A stretch of DNA of 64,000 nt from Phellopilus nigrolimitatus. Taxonomy: Eukaryota; Basidiomycota; Agaricomycetes; Hymenochaetales; Hymenochaetaceae. This document shows positions 37,683-49,334 of this stretch, piece after piece. How positions within the stretch are numbered: the stretch's first letter is position 1; every line of letters begins with the position of its first letter. Below the pieces are notes generated by a model that did not search any database, was not told the DNA's origin, and saw nothing but the letters and a program-made list of their open reading frames with translations. Both the position numbers and the translations under genes were made by a program. The DNA lies in assembly GCA_021029095.1 (NCBI GenBank), contig JAJOHG010000023.1, forward strand, positions 124,001 to 188,000. Direction: 5' to 3'.

Positions 37683-38927
37683 ATGCTCGTCTGCACCGCA
37701 CCCGCCTCCCTCGCCAGCTCCAGCTCCGGCTCCAGCGCCAGCTCAACGCGCTTCGCCTCCTGCTCCCTCTCCGCCAGCGCTTCCTTCCCCTTCCCGGGTC
37801 CCTTGCCCTGCGCCGCCCCGCGGCGCGAGCTCTACCTGCGCACCCTCGAGCAGGAGCGCGAGGAAATTCTCGCCGCCGCCTACGCCGCCAAAACGCGTCC
37901 TTCCTCCCCGTCCTCCCCGCTCGAGCAGCGCACGCACCCCGCGCTCGACCCCGACTTCAGGGAGTCCGTCCGCCAGCGCCAGGCGCGCCTCGAGTTCCTC
38001 CGCCGGCAGGACTTCGCGCGGCGCCTCGCGCACAGGGGGCTCCAGGACGCCGCAGCCTCCGCCTACGCCATCGTACGTACCTCCCCCCCCCTCCTCCCCG
38101 CACTATACCACAAACCACTGACACGCAACGCATCCTCGCGAAATCAGAAACGCCTCCCCCCGCCGCGCGCCCGCCCCGCAGAGCGCCTGCACGCCGCGCT
38201 CACCATCCAGCGCGCCTTCCGCGCGCACCTCGCCCTCCGCGCCCTCGCACAGCTCCCCGCGCGCCTGCACGCCGCGCGCGCCGCCTTCCTCGCGGACCTC
38301 GCCGCGTGCGGCGCGTGCGCGGCCCCCGCGCACACGCAGGCGGCCATCGTGCGCGCGCTGCACGCCCACGCGGACGCGCTGCAGATCCTTTTGCGCTCCG
38401 CGCTCCCCGCGTGCAGCAGCAGCGCCCACCCGCGCGTGCGCGCTGCTGCGGGCGCCGCGGCGGAGGCGCTAAGGGGAGAGCTGGCGCGCCTCGCGCGCGC
38501 GCGGCTCGTGCACGGCGCGCTCATGCTCCAGGGCGGCGGCCCGTTCTGGGAGGACTCGCCGTCGTCTGATGAGGAGGAAGAAGAGGAGGAGGAAGAGGAG
38601 GACGGCGACTGCGCGTGGAGCGACTCGGAGAGCGAGAGCGAGTGCTCGCTCGAGACTGTCGAGGACGCGCCGCAGCACGCGCACCCGTGTTCGCGGCTGT
38701 TTGTCGTCCGGGAGGAGGACGAGGACGAGGACGAGGACGAGGATGAGGGGTGTCGCGCTGCGGCGCTCTCGGCGCTCTTCCTCCAATCACAGTCGCATCA
38801 AAAGCAGCGGGGCCATCGCCGCCTCCCCGCATCGTACCGCCCCCGCAGCCACTCGCCCGTCGCGCGCTCGCCGGCGCTGGACTCGATACCGGAGGACGAC
38901 GCGGAGGGCGGGGTCGAGGCTTCATAG
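37683..38927 (+). CDS. IQ-motif protein with BAG-like helical region
   Basis: About 390-414 residues. The N-terminus is Ser/Ala-rich. Then comes a charged helix (RRELYLRTLEQEREEILAAA) and RQRQARLEFLRRQDFARRL. A good IQ helix (LTIQRAFRAHLALRAL) follows, then a helical pair HADALQILLRSAL and VRAAAGAAAEALRGELARL. The pair is laid out like the BAG segment of the gene at 18908-20659 (EDALLKLLQAL, VRDARRALVKAVEAEL). The C-terminus has long Glu and Asp/Glu runs and Ser-rich acidic patches, again like the first protein. A 75-base likely intron (about 38073-38147, GTACGT...ATCAG) is a multiple of three, so the frame stays open either way. Probable Hsp70 co-chaperone, but BAG membership is my reading of a short, Ala-rich segment. 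Very GC-rich. Confidence 0.6.
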   Translation: MLVCTAPASLASSSSGSSASSTRFASCSLSASASFPFPGPLPCAAPRRELYLRTLEQEREEILAAAYAAKTRPSSPSSPLEQRTHPALDPDFRESVRQRQARLEFLRRQDFARRLAHRGLQDAAASAYAIVRTSPPLLPALYHKPLTRNASSRNQKRLPPPRARPAERLHAALTIQRAFRAHLALRALAQLPARLHAARAAFLADLAACGACAAPAHTQAAIVRALHAHADALQILLRSALPACSSSAHPRVRAAAGAAAEALRGELARLARARLVHGALMLQGGGPFWEDSPSSDEEEEEEEEEEDGDCAWSDSESESECSLETVEDAPQHAHPCSRLFVVREEDEDEDEDEDEGCRAAALSALFLQSQSHQKQRGHRRLPASYRPRSHSPVARSPALDSIPEDDAEGGVEAS

Positions 38928-38976
38928 AATGGCTGTGTTTTTTTATCTTATTCGTTTTTTTTTTCGATTCTTGGGT

Positions 38977-39010
38977 TGCTTTTTGCTTTTTGCTTTTTGC
39001 TTTGCTTTGC
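38977..39010 (+). repeat. CTTTTTG short tandem repeat in the 3' flank
   Basis: Three to four copies of a TGCTTTT unit directly after the stop of the IQ/BAG-like gene, probably in its 3' UTR. Confidence 0.7.
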
Positions 39011-39466
39011 CGTGCTACGTATTTGTTGTAATTTTTTCCGTCTTTTCCGTCGTTTGGGAGTAGCGAACAAAAAAAACGCGGATGATTTTCTCTCTCTTGC
39101 GGGACTACATACGTACATCAGTCATTCATTCACCGGTCGACGGAAACACACACAACTCCCACTGTTGCCGGCCGACCTCGGAAACAATTATGAATATTGC
39201 TACGACGACGAAAATGGAAATTTGAATACCACATTCAGCTCGTGTGACACCATGACTAAGAGAGCAAATCGTTTGTCTCCGCTTACAATTTCTCGAAGTC
39301 GCTGCTGCTGAGCGCCGACGAGCGCTGGACTGCTTGCCTCTTGATTTGACTGAGCTTCGGAAGAAACGCGAAAAAAGGTCATCAGCAAAAAGGCAACGGT
39401 GCCCCTTTTTTTTTTTCTCTAACCGACGGGGGAGAAAAGAGAGAGAGGGAAAAAGAAAAAGAAAAA
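39011..39466. other. Spacer and promoter of the PPR gene
   Basis: No gene is seen. A T-run followed by an A/G-rich tract (39404-39466) runs directly into the PPR start codon. Confidence 0.4.
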
Positions 39467-42400
39467 ATGTCGCACAGGACCCTGCCGGTCTCGCTGCTCG
39501 ACTTCACCGTCGCGCAGGCACGCCAGCTCGCGCCCTCCTCCTCGCGGAGCGCACACCACCCCCACATACCGCGCGCAGACGGGGCAGCACACACGATGCT
39601 TTTCCGGCGCAAGGCGCACGCGCTCGCGCTCAGGGCGAAGCCGGTCGTGCGCGGGGGCTACCTGCACCCGCTCGTGCCCGCGCCGCCGCAGCCCAAAAAG
39701 CGCGCCGCCGCACGACGGTGCGTCCTGTGCGATGCCAAAAACGCTAGCGAGGCGTAGCTGACAGCAACAAATAACAAAACAGGTTTATTGGCGAGCGGGA
39801 CGGACGCCCGACCGGCGTGTCGACAGGCGTGCTGCGGCGGCGGTCCCCGGCGCCCCCGCCCTTGCTGACGCGCCTGCAGGACCGCGTGGAGGCGCTCGTG
39901 GCGCAGCCCCTAGACGAGGTAACGTCCGCGTCCTCTCTCCCCCCTCTCCGCCTCCATCCAGCTTCTGACCGCCCCGCCGTCGTCCAGACGGACGCCCCGC
40001 AGGAGGCCCACCCGCACTTCGACGAGCCCGCGCTGCGCGCGCTGTACGCGGACCTCCTCGCGCACCCGGAGGACGACGTGGCAGGCGAGGCGCCCCGCGC
40101 CGTCGCGGCGCCGCCCGAGGACTGGAAGGACGTGCTGGCGGGCCTCGCGCGGCGGACGGCCTTAGTTGCTGTGCCGACGACACACGCCGTGCCTACCGCC
40201 CCCGTCGCGTCCGCCGGCGCGCCGTCGCTCGCCGCGCGCCTTGCGTCCCGCCAGGCCGCCCCGCCTGGATTAGTGCGCGACGCCGAGGACGACGCGGCGG
40301 GCGCGCTGCCGTTTCTCTCGTCGGAAAAAACGCACCATGTCGTTTTGGGGCGCGTGACGGACATGGTGCGCGCGCTGGAGGGCGCGCGGAGGGCCGCGGG
40401 CGATGCGTCTGCCTCTGCCTCTGCCTCTGCGCCGGTTGCCCTGCTCTCGCCGAGGGAGTGGGACGCGCTTGTGTATTCGTGCGTGAGTAGAGACCGCTTC
40501 GTATGTCTTTTTCTTTTTGAGTGATACTCATGATCGCGTAGATTGAAGAAGGCGACCTTGAAGCCGCGGAGCACGCCCTGGATCTGCTTAGGGTGCGTCT
40601 TTCCCCGGAAGACTCAGACATGTCGGTTGTGCTCATACATGCCTATCGCATAACAGCGGTCTGGGTCGGAGGTGGTTGAAAGACTTATAAATGGCGTTGC
40701 AGATGTGTATGCCCGGGCGGGGAATGTGCCGGCGATAGAGGCCTTCTTCGATAAATTTGTCCAAGGTGCGTACAGGCTCTGCTGCATACCATAATCATAC
40801 CAAAGGCCGTGGCAGAAAACCGCACCGAACGCCAACGCGATCTCCACATCAAGGCGCATCTGAAATCGCCTTCGCCGGAGTACAATGTCCACTCCGCATT
40901 AGCCGTCCTCCACAACTACGAGGGCCTCGCCCTCCTGCCCCCCATGCAGTCGTACACGCGCTGCATCACCGCGCTCTTCTCCAGCCGCTCGGCGCAGTGC
41001 AGCGCCCAGGCCTGGGACCTCTTCGCGCACATGCGCTACGTCGCGCACCCCACGCCCGACCGGCTCCTCTACGCGCTCATGATCCGCGCCTGCGCAGGCA
41101 CGGGCTACTGGCACTCCGCGCACGCCGCCGAGCCCGCCCGCGCGCTCGACCTCTGGACGGAGATGACCCAGGACGCGCGGCACGCGCCGTCCGTCGGCAC
41201 GTACAACGCCGTCATCCTCGCGTGCGCGCGCACGCGGGAGTACGCGCTCGACGCGTTCCGCCTCGCGAAGGAGATGCTCGACGCGCACCGCGACGCGCAC
41301 GGGCGCGCGCGCATGCAGCCGGACCGCGCGACGTTCGCCGCGCTGCTCGTCGCGGCGAAGACGTGCGGGGACCTGCCCCGCGCGCGCTGGATCCTCGCGG
41401 AGATGCTCAGCTTCGCTGAGCGCGCGCGAGAGAGCGGGAGTGCGGCGGAGGCCGCGCTGGACGAGAAGATCATGATGCATGTCTTCCACGCGTATGCGTC
41501 GTACGTCACACCCTTCCGCCGCGGGGAGACGAAGATCGTGGACGCGAAGCCCGTCGCCGCTGTTGCGGAGAGTGACGATACCTCCGTCGGCGAGGCCGCC
41601 GTGTCTGGGAAGGGGAGGGCTGTCGAGGAGCTTCCTCAGATGAACGGGAAGGGGCGCTTTAGCGTGACGCCCCCGCAGACGCACGCGGAGGTCCTTGCCG
41701 AGGCTCGGACGCTCTTCGAGCGGATCGTCGAGGACACCAGCAGAGGGCGGCCCGACGGCCCAGGCGCGCCGCCGGGCGCATTCGCGCACGTCACCATCGA
41801 TACGCCGCTGCTCAACTCCTACCTATCCGTGCACTACGCGCACGGGCCCCTGGAGGACGCGCGGCGGCTGTTCCACGAGCTCTTTCCCCGCACCGGCGTG
41901 GAGCGCTCGCTGCGCACGTACGTCGAGGCGCTCGAGTGCTGCGCCCGGGCCGCCCCCGGCCACGAGCGCGGCGTCGCGCGCGCGTTCGCGGACGAGGTGT
42001 GGACCGCGGCCGGGGACGCGCTTCTCGGGGAGACGGGCGCCGCGCGGCTCGTCGAGCGCGCCTTCGCCGCCATGATCCGGGTGTCTACGCTGTACGTCCG
42101 CCCCTACGCGCTTGCGCGCTCCCAGACACGGAAACTAACCCCGTCTTGCGTTTCCAGCGCCGACGACCTGGACGGCGCGCTCGCGCTCGTGCGGCGCTTC
42201 GTGGCCGCGCACCCGCCGGGCGCGGTGGGCGCGCCGCGGCCGAAGCCCGCGATGCGCGCGTCGCGCACGGCGCTGTTCGCGGCGCGGCCCGTCGTGCGGC
42301 TGACGAGCGCGTCGGAGGTGCCGGACGACGGCGTGCCGCCGCTGCTGACGTTCCGCGACCTCGAGCTGCTGCACCACCGCCTCGTCGCCGCGGGCGCCGC

Positions 42401-42491
42401 GCGCGGCGCGACCGTCGGCTACCTCAAGTGGGTGTGCAAGACGTATGAGGGCGCGCTGCGGAGGAGACGGGATCTGACGATTAGGGCGTGA
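39467..42491 (+). CDS. Pentatricopeptide-repeat protein, probably mitochondrial
   Basis: About 900 residues. Exon 1 (39467-39717) starts MSHRTLPVSLLDFTVAQ and is Arg/Ala-rich with almost no acid, as expected for a mitochondrial presequence. It splices after AARR to FIGERDGRPTGV. Further introns follow PLDE, VYSC, DLLR and FVQ, and a late one follows RVSTL. Degenerate 35-residue helical repeats are visible: QSYTRCITALFSS, RLLYALMIRACAG, VGTYNAVILACARTREY, RATFAALLVAAKTCGDLPRA, and later DTPLLNSYLSVHYAHGPLEDARR and RTYVEALECCARA. PPR proteins bind organelle RNA and act in mitochondrial transcript processing or translation; the target cannot be read here. The stop is TGA at 42489-42491. The region is strongly GC-rich (many GCG/CGC codons). 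Confidence 0.8.
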
Positions 42492-42986
42492 ACGTGGGGT
42501 GGTCGCCCTTCTTTTTTTTGCTTTATTTTACGCAGAGTTATGGATGAGAATATATTTTCGATCATGTGGGAAGTAGCTTATAGATCTGTTTTTGTGTGTA
42601 ATGCAATTTGTACATATTATTATGAGATTTAAGACGAGAAAAGAGCAGGATAATCTCGGCTTACGAGCTTCTCAGCCTCTCGCAACCCACAGTTTATTGG
42701 TCTTGTTCGATATACCCGTCATATTGAAGACCCAGACGTGCTGCTTCTCTATATGCGAAACCACTTTGCGATGATTCCAAGTTCTAACTTTCGTGTACGG
42801 GTCGTTTCGGACCTCTGTGGCTCGGAATCGCTTATGTAAAATACAACGCGGTCACGTGCCTTAAGCGCCGACTGCCGATCATCGATGCCGCGCACAACGT
42901 GCGCAGTCCAAGTTCGAAACCGACCCGAACGCAGTCGACAAAACGAACGCCGAACGGCGAACGACAGGTACTGCAGGAGCCGAGCG
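42492..42986. other. Intergenic spacer
   Basis: AT-rich PPR 3' flank (42500-42640), then the promoter side of the lysine-rich gene. No feature is supported. Confidence 0.4.
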
Positions 42987-45221
42987 ATGGAGACCGCGGC
43001 GGAGAAGAAGGAGCGCCTCGACATCGAAGCGAGCAGGACAAAGCGCCTCGAGCGCGTCAAGGCCAAGCACCGCGACCGCGGCGGCATCTACAAGCCCGCG
43101 GAGACCAACCCGCTCCTCGACATCCTCCTCGCGCGCGACGTCTCCGGGCGCTCGCCGTCGCGCGCGCGGAGAAAGTCGGGCACGGCCGCGGCCGGCGAGC
43201 GCCGCCAGCGCGGCGCGAATGCGAAGCCCAAGCTTGGGCCCCGAGCCACTGCCGCGCGGAAGTCTGGCGCGGCGGCGGCCGCCCCCGCCCAACCACGCAG
43301 GAAGAGCGTCGCGCCATCGAGGAAACCGAAGATTGTGGCTGAAGAGGATGGAGATGGCGGTGCTGGAAGCGCTGATGAGGCAGCAGGGAACGAGCCGGCC
43401 ACGAAACGTGCGCACACTTTCTTTACCTATCACCGCACGCCTATCACCGCACGTACTAATCTACTTAATTCATGCAGCAAACAAGGAAGCCAGTACATCC
43501 ACAGCCAAGAAAGATACGAACATGAAGCCGTCCGAATCTCTATCTAAGAGCGCCGTAGCGCCTAAGGGCAAGGGCAAGAAGGGAACCAAGAATGCTCCTG
43601 GCGAGTCTATCTACCTTATCCCTATCTCTAACTAAATTGATCAATAAATTTGCTTGCGTATCTTTGCAGATCCAACGGCCTCAGTCAGCGTCGCTGGACC
43701 ATCATCTGTGCCCGCTCCCTCCACTGGGAAGCGTCGCCGTGAGGTGGTTGAAGATGAGGATGCTGGAGGGGACGCTGACTTGCCTTCGCCTCCGAAGCGC
43801 CCAAAAGCCTCTTCCGCCTCCGTTCCTGCGAAGCCAAAGCCAAAGCCACGTACGTCTAGGAAGTTAACGGCCGCGACCCGAAAAGGAACCGGGAAAGGGA
43901 AGGGGAAAGAGAAAATACAGGAGGACTCTGTCGACGACGATAAGAACGAGCCAGGCGATGACAATGCCGAGGGCGGCGATGACGAGGAACCAACTGTGTC
44001 CAAGTCTATCTCGAAGCCTAAACGTGCTGCAGCTGTGAAGACGAACCCGACCGCAGCGAAGCGAGCCGGGAGGAAGAAGAAGGCAGCAGTCTCCGAGGAC
44101 GATGGGGAGGAAGAGAATAAGGCCGAGGCAAGCACGACTGCAACGAAGCGAAGTGGAAGGAGGAAGACAGTGATCCCGGAAGTCGACAAAGAGGAAGACG
44201 AAATAGACAAAAATCGAGGCAAGGGCCGCGGAAAGGGGAAGGGGAAAGGAAAGATGAAGGCCGAGCCGGTACCGGAGACGCGGCGCGCTCAGTTCCCAAA
44301 ACCCAACCTCGACACAGTGTTCGAGGGCGAATCTGAAATAGAGGAGGAGGTTGAGAAGGTGGAGCCTGAAACAATTCGTCCTGGTATGTGCCATCGTTCC
44401 CATATAGCTGAAGGACTCGCGATCTCAGTCCATACTAATCTAATCTTCGCAGTAGAACAAATAGTACCAATATCAAACAAGTCATCGGCCAAGGATTCTC
44501 GTAAACGAAAACTGGAGAACTCTGCTGCAGACCTCGATGCTCCAGACTCGATTTCCGGTGCTGAAAGCGAAAATGACCATACGTCTGTACCGAAGCGCCT
44601 GAAGTCCTCGTCGGGTGCGGGCACGTCCAAGTCAACAAAAAGAGAGGTCGCAATGCGAGAAGACGAGGAAGAAGGAACTCGAGGTTCCTCCTCCTCGAAG
44701 AGGAAGACAACAAGCTCTGCCACGTCGAAAACGAAGAAAGCGAAGGCAAAGGCGCTTGCTGCCGAAGCCGACACAGCTGAAGAACCTATTGTAGATGCGA
44801 GCGGTCCATCGTACGTGCTGTCTATTTGTGTATCGCTAATCCCTTATATCCAACAACCTAACACTATTTTATGTGCAGCGCGAAAGCGAAATCCAAACCC
44901 GAATCGCCCTCGTCCTCAAATCCTCCAAACTTAATCGAGGAAAACAAGGAGAATAGCAAAGTTTCTAGAGGGCGCGGTGCCAAGTCGTTTAAAGGTACGA
45001 AAGCGAAGCCCGCTGCGGCAAAAGCGAAGCCTGCTGCGGCAAAAGCGAAGCCCGCTGCGGCAAAGAAGAGGACCACGGTCAAGTCCACAAGCAAGGCCGG
45101 TACAAAGCCCACCTGGGCCGCAGCAGCGAAGTCAAAATTCGCAAATTTGCCGACAATGCACATGGATTCACCGCTGAAAGTACTGGACAGCGAGCGGGAC
45201 GAGATCGACTTCCTGCCGTAA
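42987..45221 (+). CDS. Lysine-rich, AT-hook-like nuclear protein
   Basis: About 670 residues, disordered and highly basic with alternating acidic patches. It starts METAAEKKERLDIEASRTKR. Many nuclear-localisation and AT-hook-like cores occur (KRAGRKKKA, GKGRGKGKGKGK, SRGRGAKSF), with Lys/Ala/Pro repeats near the C-terminus (three units of KAKPAAA, 45000-45066) like those of linker-histone tails. Introns at TKRA, GES, IRP and SGPS are short. The C-terminal MHMDSPLKVLDSERDEIDFLP is the least repetitive part and may be a conserved peptide. No catalytic domain is seen. A chromatin or nucleolar role is inferred from composition only. Confidence 0.65.
45000..45066 (+). repeat. Three 21-base tandem repeats encoding KAKPAAA
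   Basis: Three near-identical copies of a 21-base unit (AAAGCGAAGCC...GCGGC) within the lysine-rich gene. They differ by one C/T, which suggests recent duplication. Confidence 0.85.
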
Positions 45222-45809
45222 TTGTTTCCTTTTTTTTCCTCAATAGCGCAATTTCTGGGTCCTGGCATCATTTTTATTGGTTTTCTGTGTTCCTTCGCAT
45301 CCGATGCCCGTTCGCGTCCTAAATTATCTGTTCATTCCCCTGCACATTCATCTAATGCTCTGACATCAACCATGTATTGGAACCCTCAGCATCTTGCATT
45401 AGCATCGTCGCATCGTCTGTATCATTATGTTCCTGTCGTCACTTATGCAACGCTTTCCATCCAACGTATTCCTGAATGCCAAACACATCACGCTTTCAGT
45501 GAGGCCGAAAATTTCCTTGTTAATAACTTAGACAAAGCGGTGTACATTGTTCGTTGTAATAAAGGTCGCGAGAGTACGTAGAAGAAACGAACGAAAGCCG
45601 GAAGGCACAACACGAAAACACTGGCCTGGGATGATAAAGAAGGTATGCAATGTATGTTCTAGTGAAGTAGGTAAGTATCAACGATTGCCGCTCCGAAAGG
45701 CAAGAAAGAAGAACAAAGAGACGAGGAGGAAAAGGGGGAGAAAAAGCGAATATCAACAATAAAATATGCATACTTGACACCAATGCCAACGACGTCCACG
45801 ATTTCAGTG
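45222..45809. other. Convergent spacer between the lysine-rich gene and SET2
   Basis: 588 bases without a supportable gene. Presumably two facing 3' UTRs. Confidence 0.4.
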
Positions 45810-48800
45810 CTATAAATCAGTGCAAAGCGACGAACCGGATGCGGAAACGGGCACAGCTGGCGCAGGGCCTTGATCCCAGCGCGAGCGCTTGCTTTTCACA
45901 CTACTGGGTGGCTTTACGAAACTGGAGTCCCGACGAGAGGCCGTGCTATCCATCTCGGTGTCCATTTCGACGTCGCGGCCCACGACAGCGACGGCGGGTT
46001 CAGGGCCATTGACCTCAGACGCAGGGGACGGATCGCCAGAATCGTTCACGTCGTCATCCGCCTCGTCGTCATCATTTCCATCGAAATCGAGCGTATCCTC
46101 GAGGTTGGCCTCGGGTTCGACGGACGCATTCGTATTGGGAGTGGACGTCGATGCTTTGGATCCCGAGCCGTGAGGTAGCTTCGACGGCCCCGACTTCTCT
46201 ATCCGGCGGAGTAACTTTGTAATGTAATCCTTTGAAAACTTCTTGATCTTCGCGACTTTCTCATCCGATAAAGAGTCAAGATGTCCCGATTGATACGAGT
46301 TAGATTTCTTCTCCTTCTCAAGGACGATTAAGGTAAGCTATTAGAGCAGGTCGATGATATTAGCCAGCCAGTCCCCGACGTGAATGAGGAATACGCACCT
46401 GCTTGGCATGCTTTTTAAATACTTCGTGATCCATTTGATACCTATACTTGGAAAGGTACGTCACCACGACAGTCCCAACGAGTTTCATGAGTTTCTTGCT
46501 CTTGCGCTTCTCCTTTTCCTCCAGCGACAGCTCTTTCTTCTTGGACTTATCTTTCGACCTCTTACTTTTCTTCGCAGCCTCAGCCTCGGCAACTGCCTTC
46601 GCCGCCGCAGCGCGTTCCTCCTCGGCTTTCTTCGCCTCCTCCGTTGCTCGAGCGGCTGCGGCGATGACATCAGCAATTTCCTTGCGTGATGGTGCTTGTG
46701 CCTGCTTTCCACGCCTCTTCTCCTCCTCCTCCTCCAATTGCTTATCATTAAAGCCAGAAAAGCGGTTAGCTTCGGCTGTATAACTTTGCGCAGTGCGACC
46801 GAGAGGCCTGAGATGAGAGAACATGGAGGGGTCAACTTCGACGAGGTCGCTAATGTCGCCCTTCCGGTTTCTTTTAACGTTCCGCGTTTCATCTTCAAAA
46901 TTGAAGACTTCAGGGGTAACCGGCGAGTTGTCTTCATCCTCGTCCTAAACAAGGAAACAGTGTGTAAATGTAAAGTAGAAGAATTAATCTCAAACGACAT
47001 GGCGCACTGCTTTCTGTCTTTTCGGTATACGATAGCCGACCTGGAGAACATCCCAAGACCTGAGAAGCTGCGAAGATATAAGTGAATCAGCACTGTATTA
47101 CCGGATTGTAATAAGTGTGATGAGGTAGCCGTACCTTAGCCGCCAGTGTGCGAAGAGGCTCGTTTTCGGACTGGGCTAAAATCCGAACTGGTTCCTCTAT
47201 CTTTGAATCTTCAACCTTGTTACGCTGCAACAATGGCCACGCCCTAGTACATTCGAGGACCTGTGAATAATATCATTAGCATGGCCCATGTGTTTAGCAG
47301 CAAATCATGCACTCACGGTAAGGCAGATGTCAATGTCTGTAAGGTTGTCCTCTAGGATGTTGCACATCAAGCTAAAGCCACGCAAACGCATAAGCTGCCG
47401 GAGAGCGGACTGATCTTCGGTCATCTAAGTGGAAAGGTTAGTACGGATGGCAAGAAACCCTCTGACAAGAAATCGCGCACCTTAATGCGAGCAAGCAGCT
47501 TGAGAAGCACCTTTCGACTCTGAGTTTGTCGGATAGCCTGGACAACTTTTGGAATATCCTTCTCGACCAGCGGCTTGAGGATAGGGACATAATCTTCGTC
47601 AAGTTTCTTGCCCTTCCTTTTCTTGTTTCCTTTAAGACCGCCCATCTCCACTTCCTCGGTGATGCCGAGCGCTACAGTACATTCAGCAACTCACACTTAA
47701 CGAGCAAACAATGAAAAAGCCTACCATCGAGATAAAGGTCATCCATTCCTCCAACATCCGTCTGTGTTTTCCCTCCCAGGACCCCGACACAATTAGGCTC
47801 GCCGCAATAGCAAGGTTGTGCATCATGACTGTAAAGTAATAAAAATAAGAAAACGAGAACAGACATCTGAGGCAGAATGCAAACCCGTAGCGATCAACAT
47901 TATAGTTGAATGTCAACTCTTCATCTTTCTTGATGCTGCGTTTCGCATAGATTCCCATCCGCACACGGTTTCCAACTGTCCATTTTGCGACATAGCAATT
48001 CGGATTACAGCTGTGATTCGCAAAGCGGCCAATTCCACCTCGTTTCGTCGCATCTATGTACTAGAAGCGCCCGATAATCAGTACAATGGTGTAGGCGATG
48101 AGAGGTTTGAGCGTACCTCATCTTTTTGCAACATCATGAAGTAAAAGTGCCGAATTCCCTCATCCGCGTAGTCTCGCATTCTTTTCACGAATGAAGGCTG
48201 ACTGACGACATCGCCTATGTACTCGTAGATAAAAGAATCTCTGGAAAGTAGTCAGTACGTGGAAAAGAGGAGGTTGTCCTCTGACTGACTTCCTGATGTC
48301 CGACCCGGCACGTAGACCATATCCTTTCTTTTCTGTCAGCACAACTTCTATGTTTGCGTACTGCCTGCGCTGCATGCTTTGGGAGTATTTTGACTCAAAA
48401 TCAAGTTGTTAACGATTCTGAGAGTACATACCGCTGGTTTTTGCAGTATGCTCGACAACGGCAGTCGTCCTCGAGGCACTCGACCTGCGTGAGTCTGTTG
48501 ATACAGTCCGAGCGTTCCCCGCATGCCGAGTCTGGTTCATCCTCACCTGTAACCAGGAAAACGTCTAACTACCGCGAACTAATCCTAAAGTAATACGAAA
48601 AGACTGACCTGGGACGAACTGGCAATCACAGGTCATACTTTCAAGTGCCTCTCTTGATCGACCTAACGTCGAGTACTGATAATGATTGCTTTGTAGTTCC
48701 TGGAATGTTTTTAACGCATCCTCCTCCGCACGAGGCAAGTGCCCTATGAGCTGCGTTCCAGGCTTGCCGTTGTGAGCGGGCACGGGTGTCCCTGACTTGG

Positions 48801-48966
48801 CTTTCGACACGGGCTTCGACGCGGGCGGAGGCGTCGCCGACGAGCTTTCAGATTTCAGCACTGGGGACTGGGACGGCAAGCGCTTGGGCTTGATGTCGAC
48901 CTCGAAGAACATCTTCACGTCGACGTCTTGCGGCTCTTGGGTCTTGATGGTGCCAGATTCAGCCAT
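45810..48966 (-). CDS. SET2: Histone H3K36 methyltransferase Set2
   Basis: Nuclear enzyme that methylates H3 Lys36 during transcription elongation while bound to RNA polymerase II. Domains in order: an N-terminal Ser/Pro-rich stretch ([18 protein letters not shown]), then an AWS zinc module (MTCDCQF through the Cys-rich [17 protein letters not shown]). The SET domain follows ([58 protein letters not shown]), with the catalytic NHSCNPNC and the late Tyr. Post-SET is [16 protein letters not shown] helical TFIIS-like middle region follows ([16 protein letters not shown]), then a Lys/Glu coiled coil. The SRI-type C-terminal region, which binds phospho-CTD, includes [23 protein letters not shown] disordered acidic tail ends the chain. 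About ten introns. The start at 48966 is the first ATG; the upstream in-frame GTG is unlikely. It is divergent from RPA49. Confidence 0.92.
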
Positions 48967-49334
48967 GGCAGATGAAGTTGAAGCTTTGGACGTTGCGGAC
49001 AGAAGGTGAGTCGCAGGCACTGTTAGTCACAGCCCAGCTCTTGATGCAAGACAGCCACAATCCTCCTTTGCCAATCAAGACAACGTCGAAAGATGTTTGC
49101 ACTATGCCTGTGCTAACATAGAGTATACCTAGCAATAAATTATAAGAAATTAAAATAAAATCGTAAATTGTAGAGTCAGAATACGACTTACGTTTGCGGC
49201 TTGTCAATGTGGTCACGGTTCGGACCTGGCGCGGCACAACTCAAGCAAATTTTGTCAACGCCAATCGCGACGTCCAAATCTTGTCGTTGCCGTCGCTGCG
49301 TCCTTGCAGCGGTACGATATCACCCAAAATCTCG
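48967..49334. promoter_or_regulatory. Bidirectional promoter of SET2 and RPA49
   Basis: 368 bases separate two divergent start codons, so both promoters must lie here. No TATA box is obvious, as is common for housekeeping genes. Confidence 0.5.

Noticed and set aside
40757..41419. Arg/Ala-rich open frames on both strands over the PPR gene
   Set aside because: Frame shadows of the GC-rich PPR exons, without recognisable motifs.
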